Shown in pieces: positions 17,025-25,603 of a DNA stretch of 61,176 nucleotides (positions within the stretch are counted from its first letter, which is position 1; each line of letters starts with the position of its first letter). The stretch is from Pseudoalteromonas sp. FUC4 (GTDB lineage: Bacteria; Pseudomonadota; Gammaproteobacteria; Enterobacterales; Alteromonadaceae). Location of the stretch: contig NZ_SEUI01000004.1 in the NCBI RefSeq assembly GCF_008370255.1, positions 561-61,736 on the forward strand, read 5' to 3'. The position numbers were made by a program, and so were the translations under genes. The notes under the pieces are model-generated. The model had not been told where the DNA came from. It made no database searches and saw only the letters and a list, made by a program, of their open reading frames with translations.

Positions 17025-17540
17025 AATTAACTCCTTTTATTAGCTCTATTGGTATACTGATTTACATAAGATAAGTGCTTGTAGTTTTATCGTGTTAATT
17101 TGTTTTTAATTGCGTTTACGCTGGGAAAACCTTTTATTTAAAGGGAGTAAGAGCTTTTGTTGGGGGGGTTATTGGTATAAATAATGATTTGTAAGTCTTT
17201 GAAATTAAAAACAATCGTTAAATGGTAATCAGAGGGGTATCTATGTCTATACTTTCCTATATGATTAACCTTATGATAATAATATAAATGATGCAATCTT
17301 GTAAAGGTATTTCTTCCGCTATTTTAAATTAATTTATTACAGGCATGAAAAAAGCCCCTTTTATGTTGTACAAGAACAAGCAGTACATGAGTACAGGATA
17401 TTGTAGACTCGCGTACCAAAGGGGCTTTGGTGCTTCAAAGTAATAATCAGTATAAGGGCGGTGTCAGTGGTTTAAGTAGTTTAGTAAGATGTTTGTGTTG
17501 TGGTGGTCTTGTAAGGGCTTGTACGTGGCTCTACAGGCGT
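17025..17540. other. Gene-free stretch with a long-loop hairpin
   Basis: No gene of normal size is seen. AAAGCCCCTTT (17351-17361) and AAAGGGGCTTT (17418-17428) are perfect 11-base complements with a 56-base loop, and on the minus strand the second arm runs into TTTTTTC. It may end transcription of the gene at 17541-18035, but the loop is much longer than in ordinary terminators and contains repeated GTAC motifs that can form inner hairpins. A 14-codon hydrophobic frame at 17243-17287 has a GAGGGG before it. Confidence 0.5.
17351..17428 (-). terminator. Long-loop hairpin / possible terminator
   Basis: An 11-bp perfect stem with a 56-base structured loop is followed on the minus strand by six T residues. 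It is downstream of the minus-strand gene at 17541-18035. The unusual loop could also be an origin or a small structured RNA. Confidence 0.45.
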
Positions 17541-18035
17541 TTAGGCAGCGTCTAGTAGTGCTTTGCGTAAGTTGTTCTGGTTTTTCTCTACTTTATCTAA
17601 TCGCTGTTGTTCTTCTAGTGCCGATTTTTCGGCTGCGACTTCTTCAATTACTTCATTAATAACCTGCTCTTTAATTTGGATTAGGGATTTTTTGTAATCT
17701 CTTTTTATGTCGGCTTCAATTTTAGATAGTTCTTTATCTTGAAGGTTTTGAGGTTTCACCAAACAGACTCGGAAGACGCCATCACGGTTGCGAGTATACT
17801 GAGTTTCAACATCGTACAATTTATACTCTGATTTGATTGCAATGAGTAAATCAGATAAATCCTTAAACACTAGCAGTAGTTTTTCGTGAGTAGTAGTTCC
17901 TGCTCCAAGGTGGGGTAGTCCTTGATAGTAGGTTTGTGTAGCGAACGCTAGTTTCTGATTTAAAGTATCTTGGTTGAGTTCGAATTCATGGGCGCGAGCA
18001 TCAAATTTGGCTTTAATAGCCTTTGGTAATGGCAT
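17541..18035 (-). CDS. Unrecognised element protein with coiled-coil end
   Basis: This 164-aa protein of unknown function starts MPLPKAIKAKFDARAHEF. Residues about 100-155 are rich in Glu, Lys, Gln and Leu and predicted to form a coiled coil. There is no signal peptide or membrane segment. It is the last gene of the element and is read inwards from the right end, from a clear promoter at 18120-18148. The position fits an early regulator, a partner of the putative replication protein, or an excision accessory factor, but nothing in the sequence decides between these. Confidence 0.65.
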   Translation of the reverse strand: MPLPKAIKAKFDARAHEFELNQDTLNQKLAFATQTYYQGLPHLGAGTTTHEKLLLVFKDLSDLLIAIKSEYKLYDVETQYTRNRDGVFRVCLVKPQNLQDKELSKIEADIKRDYKKSLIQIKEQVINEVIEEVAAEKSALEEQQRLDKVEKNQNNLRKALLDAA

Positions 18036-18104
18036 GGTGTGTAGTATTCCTTTTCTGTGTGATTACTAGTGGATTTATTCGGAGGGGTAGATATAGATTG
18101 ATAT

Positions 18105-18148
18105 GTTATACTATAACGTATTATATACTGGATTCGAGTTTAACGCAA
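18105..18148 (-). promoter_or_regulatory. Inward promoter with palindromic operator at the right end of the element
   Basis: On the minus strand TTGCGT (18143-18148) and TATAAT (18120-18125) are 17 bases apart, a very good sigma-70 promoter. The expected transcription start near 18113 falls within the palindrome GTTATA-C-TATAAC (18105-18117), so a repressor bound there would block initiation. It drives the gene at 17541-18035. Confidence 0.6.
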
Positions 18149-18201
18149 TAGGTCGGAAAAGTGGTAAGATTAAATTTATGGTTGGGCATAAAAAATAACA
18201 A

Positions 18202-18212
18202 TTCATATTGTA
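18202..18212 (+). repeat. Right attachment repeat (attR core)
   Basis: TTCATATTGTA, identical to 11136-11146. It is followed at once by GGTTTGCCTGAAGCG, the continuation of comM. Confidence 0.85.
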
Positions 18213-19619
18213 GGTTTGCCTGAAGCGTCTGTTAAAGAGTCGAAAGACAGGGTACGTAGCGCACTCGAAAACTCACAATTTGGTTTTCCCGATCAACGAA
18301 TAACCGTAAATTTAGCCCCAGCCGACTTGCCAAAAGATGGAGGGCGGTTTGATCTGGCTATTGCAGTGGGTATTTTAGTCGCCTCTGGGCAAATAGTTTG
18401 CCCTGATATTCATAAGTACGAGTTTTATGGTGAGCTTGCTCTTAATGGTGAAGTGCGTGGTGTAAACGCTATTTTACCTTCGGTACTTGCTGCTAAAGAA
18501 GAAGATCGTTGCTGCTTTCTACCTCTTGCAAACGACAGCCTAGCAAGCCTAGTTAATGGCGTTAAACGCAAAGCCGTAAGCTCTATTCAAGAAGTGTGGG
18601 GGGACTTACTTAATCAACAACCCTTACCATTGAATATAGAGTACCCCGACTGCACACAAGCCCCTGACTTTTTACTCGATTTAAGCGATGTAAAAGGTCA
18701 GCCCGGTGCAAAGCGAGTATTAGAAATAGCCGCAGCTGGCGGGCATAATTTACTATTTTTAGGGCCTCCTGGCACTGGTAAATCAATGCTGGCCCAGCGA
18801 ATGGCTACAATTATGCCTACTATGTCGGACGATGAAGCTATTTCAACAGCTGCGCTTTACTCTATTATTGGGCAATCCATAGATTTAACTAATTGGCGAC
18901 AGCGGCCATTTCGTAATCCGCATCATACGTGCTCAGCTGTTGCTTTGGTGGGGGGCTCTTCAAATCCCAAGCCTGGTGAAATTTCGCTGGCACATAACGG
19001 TGTGCTTTTCTTAGATGAGTTACCGGAATTCGAGCGTAAGGTGCTTGATTCACTGCGTGAACCAATGGAGACCGGCACTGTTACTATTTCACGTGCAGCT
19101 AGGCAAATGGAGTTCCCAGCGCAGTTTCAGCTTATTACGGCATTAAACCCAAGCCCAACGGGGAGCCATACTGATAAGCGGGCAACTCCTGATCAAGTTA
19201 TGCGTTATTTATCACGCGTGTCGGGACCTTTTATTGACCGTATTGATTTGCAAATAGAACTACCTCGTTTAACGAGTGTTGAGTTACAAAGTACCAAACC
19301 AGAAGAAACCAGTGCAGAGGTTAGAGCAAGAGTTGAGGCTGCATATTATGTGCAGCTAAAACGCCAAGGTAAGGTTAATGCGAGGCTTAATAATAAAGAA
19401 ATGAGTGTGCACTATGAACTTGCGCCAGCAGAGTTGCAGTTTTTAGCCAGAGCAAGCGAGAAGTTGTCTTTATCGCCACGCTCTTATCATAGAGTAATTA
19501 AGGTAGCGCGAACTATTAGTGATTTAAAAGGGGCTGAAAATATTAGTTTAAATGAGCTTAAAGAGGCACTCAATTACCGCGCATTTGAGCGCCTTATTGC
19601 GCAATTAACTAAGTATTAA
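18202..19619 (+). pseudogene. comM: comM, 3' fragment (about 93% of the gene)
   Basis: In frame from the right attachment repeat, the product reads FHIVGLPEASVKESKDRV and continues to the normal C-terminus. With the 35 codons at 11042 the total is about 505 residues, the usual ComM length. Walker A (GPPGTGKSMLA), the NGVLFLDELPEF Walker B segment and the ALNPSPTGSH region are all intact, so only the N-terminus and promoter are lost. An open frame from TTG at 18216 could give 467 residues. No promoter or RBS is evident, so it is probably silent until the element excises. It converges with the next gene and their stop codons overlap. Confidence 0.92.
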
Positions 19620-20320
19620 ATAGAGAGCATATAGCCTTTACCGCGCACGGTAACAATGCGTTTTTGATCTTTTTCGTCATTTAATTTTTTACGTAAACGA
19701 CCAATAAGTACATCAACAGTACGATCGTTTGGACTCCAATCGGGCTGGCCTATTTCTTCTGATATTTTTTCACGGGATGTGGCTTTACCTGCATTACTAA
19801 TTAAGCAAATAAGCACTTTATGTTCGGCTTCAGTTAAGCGTGATTCAACACCAGCAGCAGTAATTAGTGTGCGGTTATCGGGATGAAGCTTAAAGTCAGC
19901 ATATTCTATAAACTCTTCGCTTTCGTCGTCTTCTAGGTTAACGGCAACACGCTTATAGAGCGCGCGCATGCGAAGCTCTAACTCAAGTAAATCAACAGGC
20001 TTACAAATATAGTCATCAGCACCTTGAGCAAGACCTGCAATACGATCGGCTTGGGAGTCACGACTCGATAATACAATAACGCCAATATCGGTCAGTGTGT
20101 TTAATTCTTTTGCGAGCTGAAGCCCGTCGCGCTTTGGTAAGACAATGTCAATTATGGCTAATGATATAGCACCGCGCAGGTTTACCCGCTGCCTTACAAT
20201 GTTAAGTGCATCAGCGCCAGTTGGGTCTACCTCTATTGTAAATTCGGTATCTGCAAAGTGATTTTGGATGCGTTTAACGAGTAGTTCATCGTCTTCAACC
20301 AATAAAACATTAATAGCCAT
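19616..20320 (-). CDS. OmpR-family response regulator
   Basis: This 234-aa protein has a receiver domain (VEDDELL acidic pair, phospho-acceptor Asp in IDIVLPKRDG, and CKPVD with the conserved Lys near residue 107) and a C-terminal winged-helix DNA-binding domain (LTEAEHKVLICLISNAG, then RTVDVLIGRLRKKL and VRGKGYML). No histidine kinase lies beside it, so it is an orphan here and its signal is unknown. Its last bases overlap the end of comM on the other strand. Confidence 0.9.
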   Translation of the reverse strand: MAINVLLVEDDELLVKRIQNHFADTEFTIEVDPTGADALNIVRQRVNLRGAISLAIIDIVLPKRDGLQLAKELNTLTDIGVIVLSSRDSQADRIAGLAQGADDYICKPVDLLELELRMRALYKRVAVNLEDDESEEFIEYADFKLHPDNRTLITAAGVESRLTEAEHKVLICLISNAGKATSREKISEEIGQPDWSPNDRTVDVLIGRLRKKLNDEKDQKRIVTVRGKGYMLSI

Positions 20321-20536
20321 AGTACTTTATTTTGAATGCTTATAGCTCTGTATGGTAGCACCATTAGGTAAATGCTGAGAAGGGGGTTTATTGGTTTTAA
20401 GTAACTTAATATTTCAAAGGTGTATAAGACGTTATTAGAGGATGAGGTTAGCACCTTTAAACTAATTAAAAGGTGCTAAATAATTAATTCTACTATTAAT
20501 AAATCTTTATTAAGTCGTTATTTTAAAGATTCAGGC

Positions 20537-23032
20537 TCAGTCATTTTTATACATTGAGTCCCACCATTGAGGCTCGTTTTTTAGCTTTTTATCAAAGTAT
20601 GCGAGCATGGTGTTCCACCAATCAAATCGTTTATCGCGTGCAAAAATTTGATGGTCGGCGCCTTTGTATTCTATCAACTCTACGTCCTTATTAAGCAGTT
20701 TAAGCGCAGTGTACATTGTTAAGCTTTCGCCAACAGGTACATTGGTATCGCTATCACCATGAAGAAGTAGCATAGGTGTTGTTACTTTGTCGGCATGAAA
20801 CACAGGGCTATGTTGGCTGTAAAGCTCAGGGTTATTCCATGGGAAGCTATTTTTTGATGCTTCGCCAGAATATAAATAACCCCACCAACCTTCACCCCAA
20901 TACGAGGTAATATTAGAAATACCCGCATGAGCTATTGAAGCACTAAATATATCGGTTTTAGTTGCCAATAACATGGTCATGAAGCCACCGTACGATGCCC
21001 CTAAGTTACCTACTTTTTTACTATCAACATAGTTGTATTTATTTAAAAAGGCTTGCGTGCCTTCGATAATATCGTCTGCGGTATAGTCGCCCCAGGCATT
21101 AACATGCTGCGCTGAAAACTGTTGTCCAAACCCTGTTGCGCCAGTAGGTTGCACTATATAAACAACGTAGCCATTTTCTGCCCATAAGTTAAACGGATAA
21201 CGACCTGTAAAACCACGTGTAACTGGTGAAGTACCGCCGTAGTAATAAACGAGCGCTGGGTGCTTTTTAGTCTTGTCTAAATTGCTAGGAATGTAAACAC
21301 GGCCAGTTATTTCAACCCCATGTTTATTTTTAAAATTAAACTCTTCTAATGTAGGGAGTCGTGTATTTGCATAACTACTTGGTTTTGAATCCCATATTAA
21401 ATCTGTTTTATTTTTACTTACGTTCAGGCGCTTTAGTTGTTGTGGTGCTAAAGCGTTAGTGCCACTTAATAAAATTTCGGTATTACGGTCGTGTGAGTAA
21501 CTAAATTGTTCAACAATATCCAATCCCGTATTTAACTTTTTAAAGCGCTGCTTACTTAAATCAAATAGATAAAGTGGTTGAGTGTCTTGCTCTGTTACTT
21601 TAATGAGCGCATCGCCGTTTTCTAAAACGTGCAGTTGGCCAATAGCAGAATCGAACTGTTTACTGAGTGCTTTTACGTTTTTACCGCTTTCAGTAAGTAG
21701 GTAAAGTTGCCCGTCGTAGTTATTAGCAAGCATTGCTTTTGGTAGTGCTCTGCCTGCGCCATTTTTAAAGTCGGGGCCTGCAACTACATAAATATCTTTA
21801 TTTGCGTATTTAGCTAAATTAAATGTTTTGAATTTACCAAGCGATGAAAACTTATTTGATTTTAAATCGAGTTCAACTAACTCTGTTTCTGGGTGAGTTG
21901 ATGCCTGCATTGCCATTACTGGGCGGCTCATTAATACTTTGCCACGGTTACTATTTGAATCTTCAAGGCTGTAAGAAAGAGGGCCTTGGCTAAGTGCTTT
22001 TGTTAAACCACTTTTAGTATCAAGCATATAAATTTGGCTGATGGAACGTGCATAAGACCAGCGATCTTGCAGACCTTTATAATGCTTAGTTAAGCTATCG
22101 GTACTCTCAGGTGATTTAGACCAGCTAAACAAAAGACTACTGTCGTTATAAAAGGTAAAGCCATTAGCTCCTTCTAAATCGTTTGCTAATGTTTTTATTG
22201 AGAGGTTTTTACGGTTAAGTTGTTTAAGCTCACCATTTAACAAGTACACTAAATATTGGTTATCTGGACTCCAAATAATGTTACTTGGTTGGCCTGCTTC
22301 AAAGCGATAAAGCGTTTGATTGTCTGAATCTTTAAGAACAGTAACTGTATTTGCTTGATTTTGTGTTTTATCACTATAAGTACGAGTGGTTGTAACGTAC
22401 TGCTTGGCATTAGGTGCGAGTGATAATTGGCTAATTGTAGGGGCATCAAATAGTTGTTTTGCAGATAAACGTTTTGTTTGTAAAGTGCTGAGCGTAATTT
22501 TATCAATGTCGCTTTTAGGTGCAAAATCAAGCGTTACATCGTGCCAATTAGCTACTTGCTGGGCTACTACTAAAGCAGTGTGAGTACTGTTATTTAAAGC
22601 TAACTTATAGCTATTTTTATCGCCTGTTTGTAGTTCGCCATTAATAAATAACTGACCTTGCTCAATCCCTTTTAAGGTAAGCGTACCCTGGGTAAAGCGG
22701 GTTGTTTCAATATCAAACTTTAATGCCTGTAACCCACCTAAAGTGAGCGCATTGATTTTATTAAATGGCTGCCAGTTTTGTTTTTTCCCAAATACAGAAA
22801 AACTATCTTTGTCTGCTTGTAGTTGCGGCAATAGGTTGTTAATAATCGCACTACCATGAGGTGTCTGAAAAGGCTTTAACTGCATGTCTTCGGCAAGTGG
22901 GCCGATAAACTGAATTTTTGATTTATCCAATGGTGCAGCTATTGCAGCAAAGCTTAAGCTGCTAAGCGTTAAAAAAGCTGCTGCGTACTTAAATAGCTTA
23001 TTTTGATGACACCATGGTGCGCTAAATTTCAT
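20537..23032 (-). CDS. S9 prolyl oligopeptidase-family peptidase, exported
   Basis: A signal peptide (KYAAAFLTLSSLSFAAIAA) is followed by a beta-propeller-like region (about 200-570) and a C-terminal alpha/beta hydrolase domain. The catalytic Ser is in GASYGGFM, Asp in HGDSDTNVP and His in KGADHQIF, which is the S9C (acylaminoacyl/dipeptidyl peptidase) arrangement. I place the start at the ATG at 23032 (831 aa), because it has AGG 8 bases upstream and leads directly into the signal peptide. The upstream in-frame ATG at 23074 has a weak RBS. It probably degrades oligopeptides in the periplasm. Confidence 0.88.
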   Translation of the reverse strand: MKFSAPWCHQNKLFKYAAAFLTLSSLSFAAIAAPLDKSKIQFIGPLAEDMQLKPFQTPHGSAIINNLLPQLQADKDSFSVFGKKQNWQPFNKINALTLGGLQALKFDIETTRFTQGTLTLKGIEQGQLFINGELQTGDKNSYKLALNNSTHTALVVAQQVANWHDVTLDFAPKSDIDKITLSTLQTKRLSAKQLFDAPTISQLSLAPNAKQYVTTTRTYSDKTQNQANTVTVLKDSDNQTLYRFEAGQPSNIIWSPDNQYLVYLLNGELKQLNRKNLSIKTLANDLEGANGFTFYNDSSLLFSWSKSPESTDSLTKHYKGLQDRWSYARSISQIYMLDTKSGLTKALSQGPLSYSLEDSNSNRGKVLMSRPVMAMQASTHPETELVELDLKSNKFSSLGKFKTFNLAKYANKDIYVVAGPDFKNGAGRALPKAMLANNYDGQLYLLTESGKNVKALSKQFDSAIGQLHVLENGDALIKVTEQDTQPLYLFDLSKQRFKKLNTGLDIVEQFSYSHDRNTEILLSGTNALAPQQLKRLNVSKNKTDLIWDSKPSSYANTRLPTLEEFNFKNKHGVEITGRVYIPSNLDKTKKHPALVYYYGGTSPVTRGFTGRYPFNLWAENGYVVYIVQPTGATGFGQQFSAQHVNAWGDYTADDIIEGTQAFLNKYNYVDSKKVGNLGASYGGFMTMLLATKTDIFSASIAHAGISNITSYWGEGWWGYLYSGEASKNSFPWNNPELYSQHSPVFHADKVTTPMLLLHGDSDTNVPVGESLTMYTALKLLNKDVELIEYKGADHQIFARDKRFDWWNTMLAYFDKKLKNEPQWWDSMYKND

Positions 23033-23116
23033 TATTATGCCTATTATTATTGGAAGTTTGGCCAAATATAGCATGTATTGTTACCATGCTCACATAACCA
23101 ATATAGAGGAGAGAAA

Positions 23117-24193
23117 GTGACTTTACTGATAGTTTATATGGTAGTGGCGATTATTATTTCGTTTTTATGTTCTGTGATGGAGGCTGTGTTATTAAGTATT
23201 TCGCCCAGTTATGTTGCATCACTTAGAAAAAAACACCCTGAGCTTGCTAAACAGCTCGAAAAGCTTAAAAACAATATAGATCAGCCTTTAGCTGCTATTT
23301 TAACTTTAAATACAGTTGCCCATACTGCAGGTGCAGCGGGAGTTGGCGCACAAGCGGCTGTCGTTTTTTCCGATGCGGCTGTAGGTATTGCATCAGCTAT
23401 TATGACATTTCTCGTATTAATTCTTTCTGAAATTATACCTAAAACCTTGGGGGCTAATTACTGGCGAGCTTTAACCCCAAGTGTTACTTACGCTTTACGG
23501 TTTTTAGTTATATCGCTAAAGCCTTTTGTATGGTTTGCTCAAAAGCTAACAAATTTAATGGGTCCAAAGCACGATGAGGCTTATTATATTCGTCAAGAGA
23601 TAGAGGCAATGGCAGATATAGGCACGGAGTCGGGAGCATTACATCAAGATGAATCTGATATTATCCGTAATTTGTTGCATTTTAAGCATGCAAAATTATG
23701 TGACTTAATGACGCCGCGAACTGTTATTTTCAAAATCCATAAAGATTTAACAGTTAATCAGTATTTAAATGAACATGGATCGTCATCGTTTTCTAGAGTG
23801 TTGGTATTTGATAAAGATGCCGATGATATCGTTGGGTTTGTGCATAAAAACGATATTATGCTGGCATTTCACCGCTTAGGCACCGATTACAAAATTAGCA
23901 AATTGATTAAGCCTATTTATACGGTGCCAACCTCTCAGAATGTATCGTCATTACTGCAAACTCTTTTAACAAAGCGCACGCATATATGCTTAGTTGTTGA
24001 TGAGTACGGTGACGTACAAGGAATTGTAACGCTAGAGGATATGATTGAAGCTTTAATGGGGTTAGAAATTGTAGATGAGCGTGACCAATCTACTAATATG
24101 CGCGCAGTAGCTAAGCAGCGTTGGCACAAACGCTTAGCAAGTAGTGCGCATATAGTCAGTGAGGAAGATAAACACACTCGGGGTGATAATTAG
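23117..24193 (+). CDS. CNNM (DUF21) and CBS domain membrane protein
   Basis: Three to four hydrophobic segments in residues 1-145 make up a DUF21/CNNM domain (LSEIIPKTLGANYW), followed by a CBS pair (MTPRTVIFKIHKDLTVNQYL and LVVDEYGDVQGIVTLEDMIEAL). The CorC/HlyC C-terminal domain is missing, as in short members. Relatives transport or sense Mg2+ or other divalent cations. The GTG start at 23117 is chosen because GAGGAG lies 5 bases upstream; an ATG frame 39 bases earlier has none. Length is 358 aa. It is divergent from the S9 peptidase gene. Confidence 0.85.
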   Translation: MTLLIVYMVVAIIISFLCSVMEAVLLSISPSYVASLRKKHPELAKQLEKLKNNIDQPLAAILTLNTVAHTAGAAGVGAQAAVVFSDAAVGIASAIMTFLVLILSEIIPKTLGANYWRALTPSVTYALRFLVISLKPFVWFAQKLTNLMGPKHDEAYYIRQEIEAMADIGTESGALHQDESDIIRNLLHFKHAKLCDLMTPRTVIFKIHKDLTVNQYLNEHGSSSFSRVLVFDKDADDIVGFVHKNDIMLAFHRLGTDYKISKLIKPIYTVPTSQNVSSLLQTLLTKRTHICLVVDEYGDVQGIVTLEDMIEALMGLEIVDERDQSTNMRAVAKQRWHKRLASSAHIVSEEDKHTRGDN

Positions 24194-24225
24194 CTAACAG
24201 GCCCCGAGTAAATATTAGTACCGCT

Positions 24226-25437
24226 TTAAGCGGGGCTGCCATCAGTTTTTAGCCAATCTTTAGCCCAAGATATAAATTCGTCTTGTGGTTTAGGGCGACT
24301 AAATAAAAAACCTTGTATGGCTAGGTTTCTTCTATAGTGCCTTAAATAATCGAGCTCTTCTGGGCGTTCAACGCCTTCCGCCACTAAATCTAAATTATCT
24401 TTACTCGTAATATTAAATAACGAACTTACAACCACTTGAGAAAATAAATCTGTTTCTATATGGCTAATGAGTGAACGGTCTATTTTAATTTCAGTAAAAG
24501 GAAGGTTTCTAAGCTGATCCATATTAGTAAAACCAACACCAAAGTCATCTAGCGATAAACCAAAGCCATGCATTCTTAATCTATTTAGTGTTTCTAATTG
24601 CATGAGGCTTGAGAGTGCATGTTGTTCTGTTATTTCTATAATTATATTACTAGGCGTGAGTTGGTTTAATTCTAAAATAAGTAGTAATTTATTAGGGCAG
24701 TTTAGATCGTCAAGCTGGGTTGGCGATAAATTAAAGGCCATTTTAAAATCATGACCTAGTTGTGCTGTCATATTTTTGAATTCGCTGGTAGCTTTTTCAA
24801 AAAGAGAAAATGTAATTTGATTAATTAAGTTGTGTTGTTCGGCAGTATTTATAAAACGGCAAGGTAAAATAATATTGTCGTCTTTACTTGATAAAATACG
24901 CGCTAACACTTCAACGCTTTCAATTTTATTGTTATCCGCGTTTATTTTTGGTTGGTAAAAAGGCGTTATTTCATCGTTTTTTAATGCATCAATAAGCTCA
25001 TCTTTTGAAATGACTGGCTCTTTTAATAAAGTGTGGCTGTTTAATTGCGCCACTTTAATAAGTAACCTACTAACCTGAGACAGTTGAACTGGCTTTGGAA
25101 TATTACCAATAAGGTGAGCGTTATGTTGTTTCGCGAGATTGGCAGCTAAGCTAATAACTTTATGGTCCATTTCAGAAACAATTATTATACCGCCTTGATA
25201 ATGTAACTCTCCTAAGTGGCGGATTAATTCCATGCCGTCCATTTCGGGCATATTGAGATCAGTAAAAATAGCATCAAAGTAGTTGATATCCTCTTTAACT
25301 TTTTCAAGCGCTTCTTTTGCATTCAGGCACGTAGTTATAGTGTTAGACATACCCAATTCGTTAAGTATAGCTTCCATAACGATCAAAATTGCTTTTGAAT
25401 CGTCAACAACTAAAATATTAGGCACTATCTTCTTCAC
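24226..25437 (-). CDS. Response regulator with EAL domain (c-di-GMP phosphodiesterase)
   Basis: A receiver domain (VVDDSKAILIV, phospho-acceptor in IFTDLNMPEMDG, IPKPVQ) covers about 1-125, followed by an EAL domain. The EAL signature reads EVLAR. The other catalytic blocks are present: NLSPTQL, IEITEQ, DDFGVGFTNM, EIKIDRSLI, VAEGVER and QGFLFSRP, so hydrolysis of c-di-GMP is likely. I choose the GTG at 25437, which has AAAGGG 6 bases upstream, over the TTG 15 bases earlier. It is a single gene with no kinase beside it. Confidence 0.88.
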   Translation of the reverse strand: MKKIVPNILVVDDSKAILIVMEAILNELGMSNTITTCLNAKEALEKVKEDINYFDAIFTDLNMPEMDGMELIRHLGELHYQGGIIIVSEMDHKVISLAANLAKQHNAHLIGNIPKPVQLSQVSRLLIKVAQLNSHTLLKEPVISKDELIDALKNDEITPFYQPKINADNNKIESVEVLARILSSKDDNIILPCRFINTAEQHNLINQITFSLFEKATSEFKNMTAQLGHDFKMAFNLSPTQLDDLNCPNKLLLILELNQLTPSNIIIEITEQHALSSLMQLETLNRLRMHGFGLSLDDFGVGFTNMDQLRNLPFTEIKIDRSLISHIETDLFSQVVVSSLFNITSKDNLDLVAEGVERPEELDYLRHYRRNLAIQGFLFSRPKPQDEFISWAKDWLKTDGSPA

Positions 25438-25603
25438 TGTTATCCCTTTCAATGTATCGCTTGGAGTTACTATAAAAGTAGTAGTGTTTTTTTATTTTGT
25501 CAGTATCAAATGCTTTTATTTTGAAAATAGTTACCTAGCACCTTCCCTCGTGTTTTTAAGCTGATTAGGTATACTAGCGCCATTGTTTTAAACGGTCTTA
25601 ATT

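Larger units (their letters stand above)
11136..18212. mobile_element. Integrated element inside comM (about 7.07 kb)
   Basis: The bounds are set by the repeat TTCATATTGTA at 11136-11146 and again at 18202-18212. Joining the outer sequences across one copy restores comM exactly in frame. Gene order: large serine recombinase (+), exported unknown protein (+), endonuclease I (-), small serine resolvase (-), HYH-motif Gp2-like protein (-), unrecognised protein (-). Its genes read as more AT-rich than their neighbours, and gene-free stretches with inverted repeats are frequent. There are no phage structural genes or conjugation genes. It is best described as a small integrative, perhaps replicative, element moved by its recombinase. 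Element type is inferred, boundaries are seen directly. Confidence 0.9.

Noticed and set aside
17243..17287. 14-codon hydrophobic frame MSILSYMINLMIII with GAGGGG upstream
   Set aside because: Its AT-rich composition makes hydrophobic short frames likely by chance. No promoter, terminator or antisense RNA supports a type I toxin.
17383..17398. CTGT-ACTCATGT-ACTG on the minus strand, similar to a LexA box
   Set aside because: The second half is ACTG instead of ACAG and it lies inside the loop of the long hairpin, away from any gene start. It was considered as SOS control of the element and dropped.
18216..19619. Reading the comM 3' fragment as a complete functional gene starting at TTG
   Set aside because: The 35 conserved N-terminal residues are at 11042, no RBS precedes the TTG, and the frame continues back exactly to the attachment repeat, so it is a truncated part.
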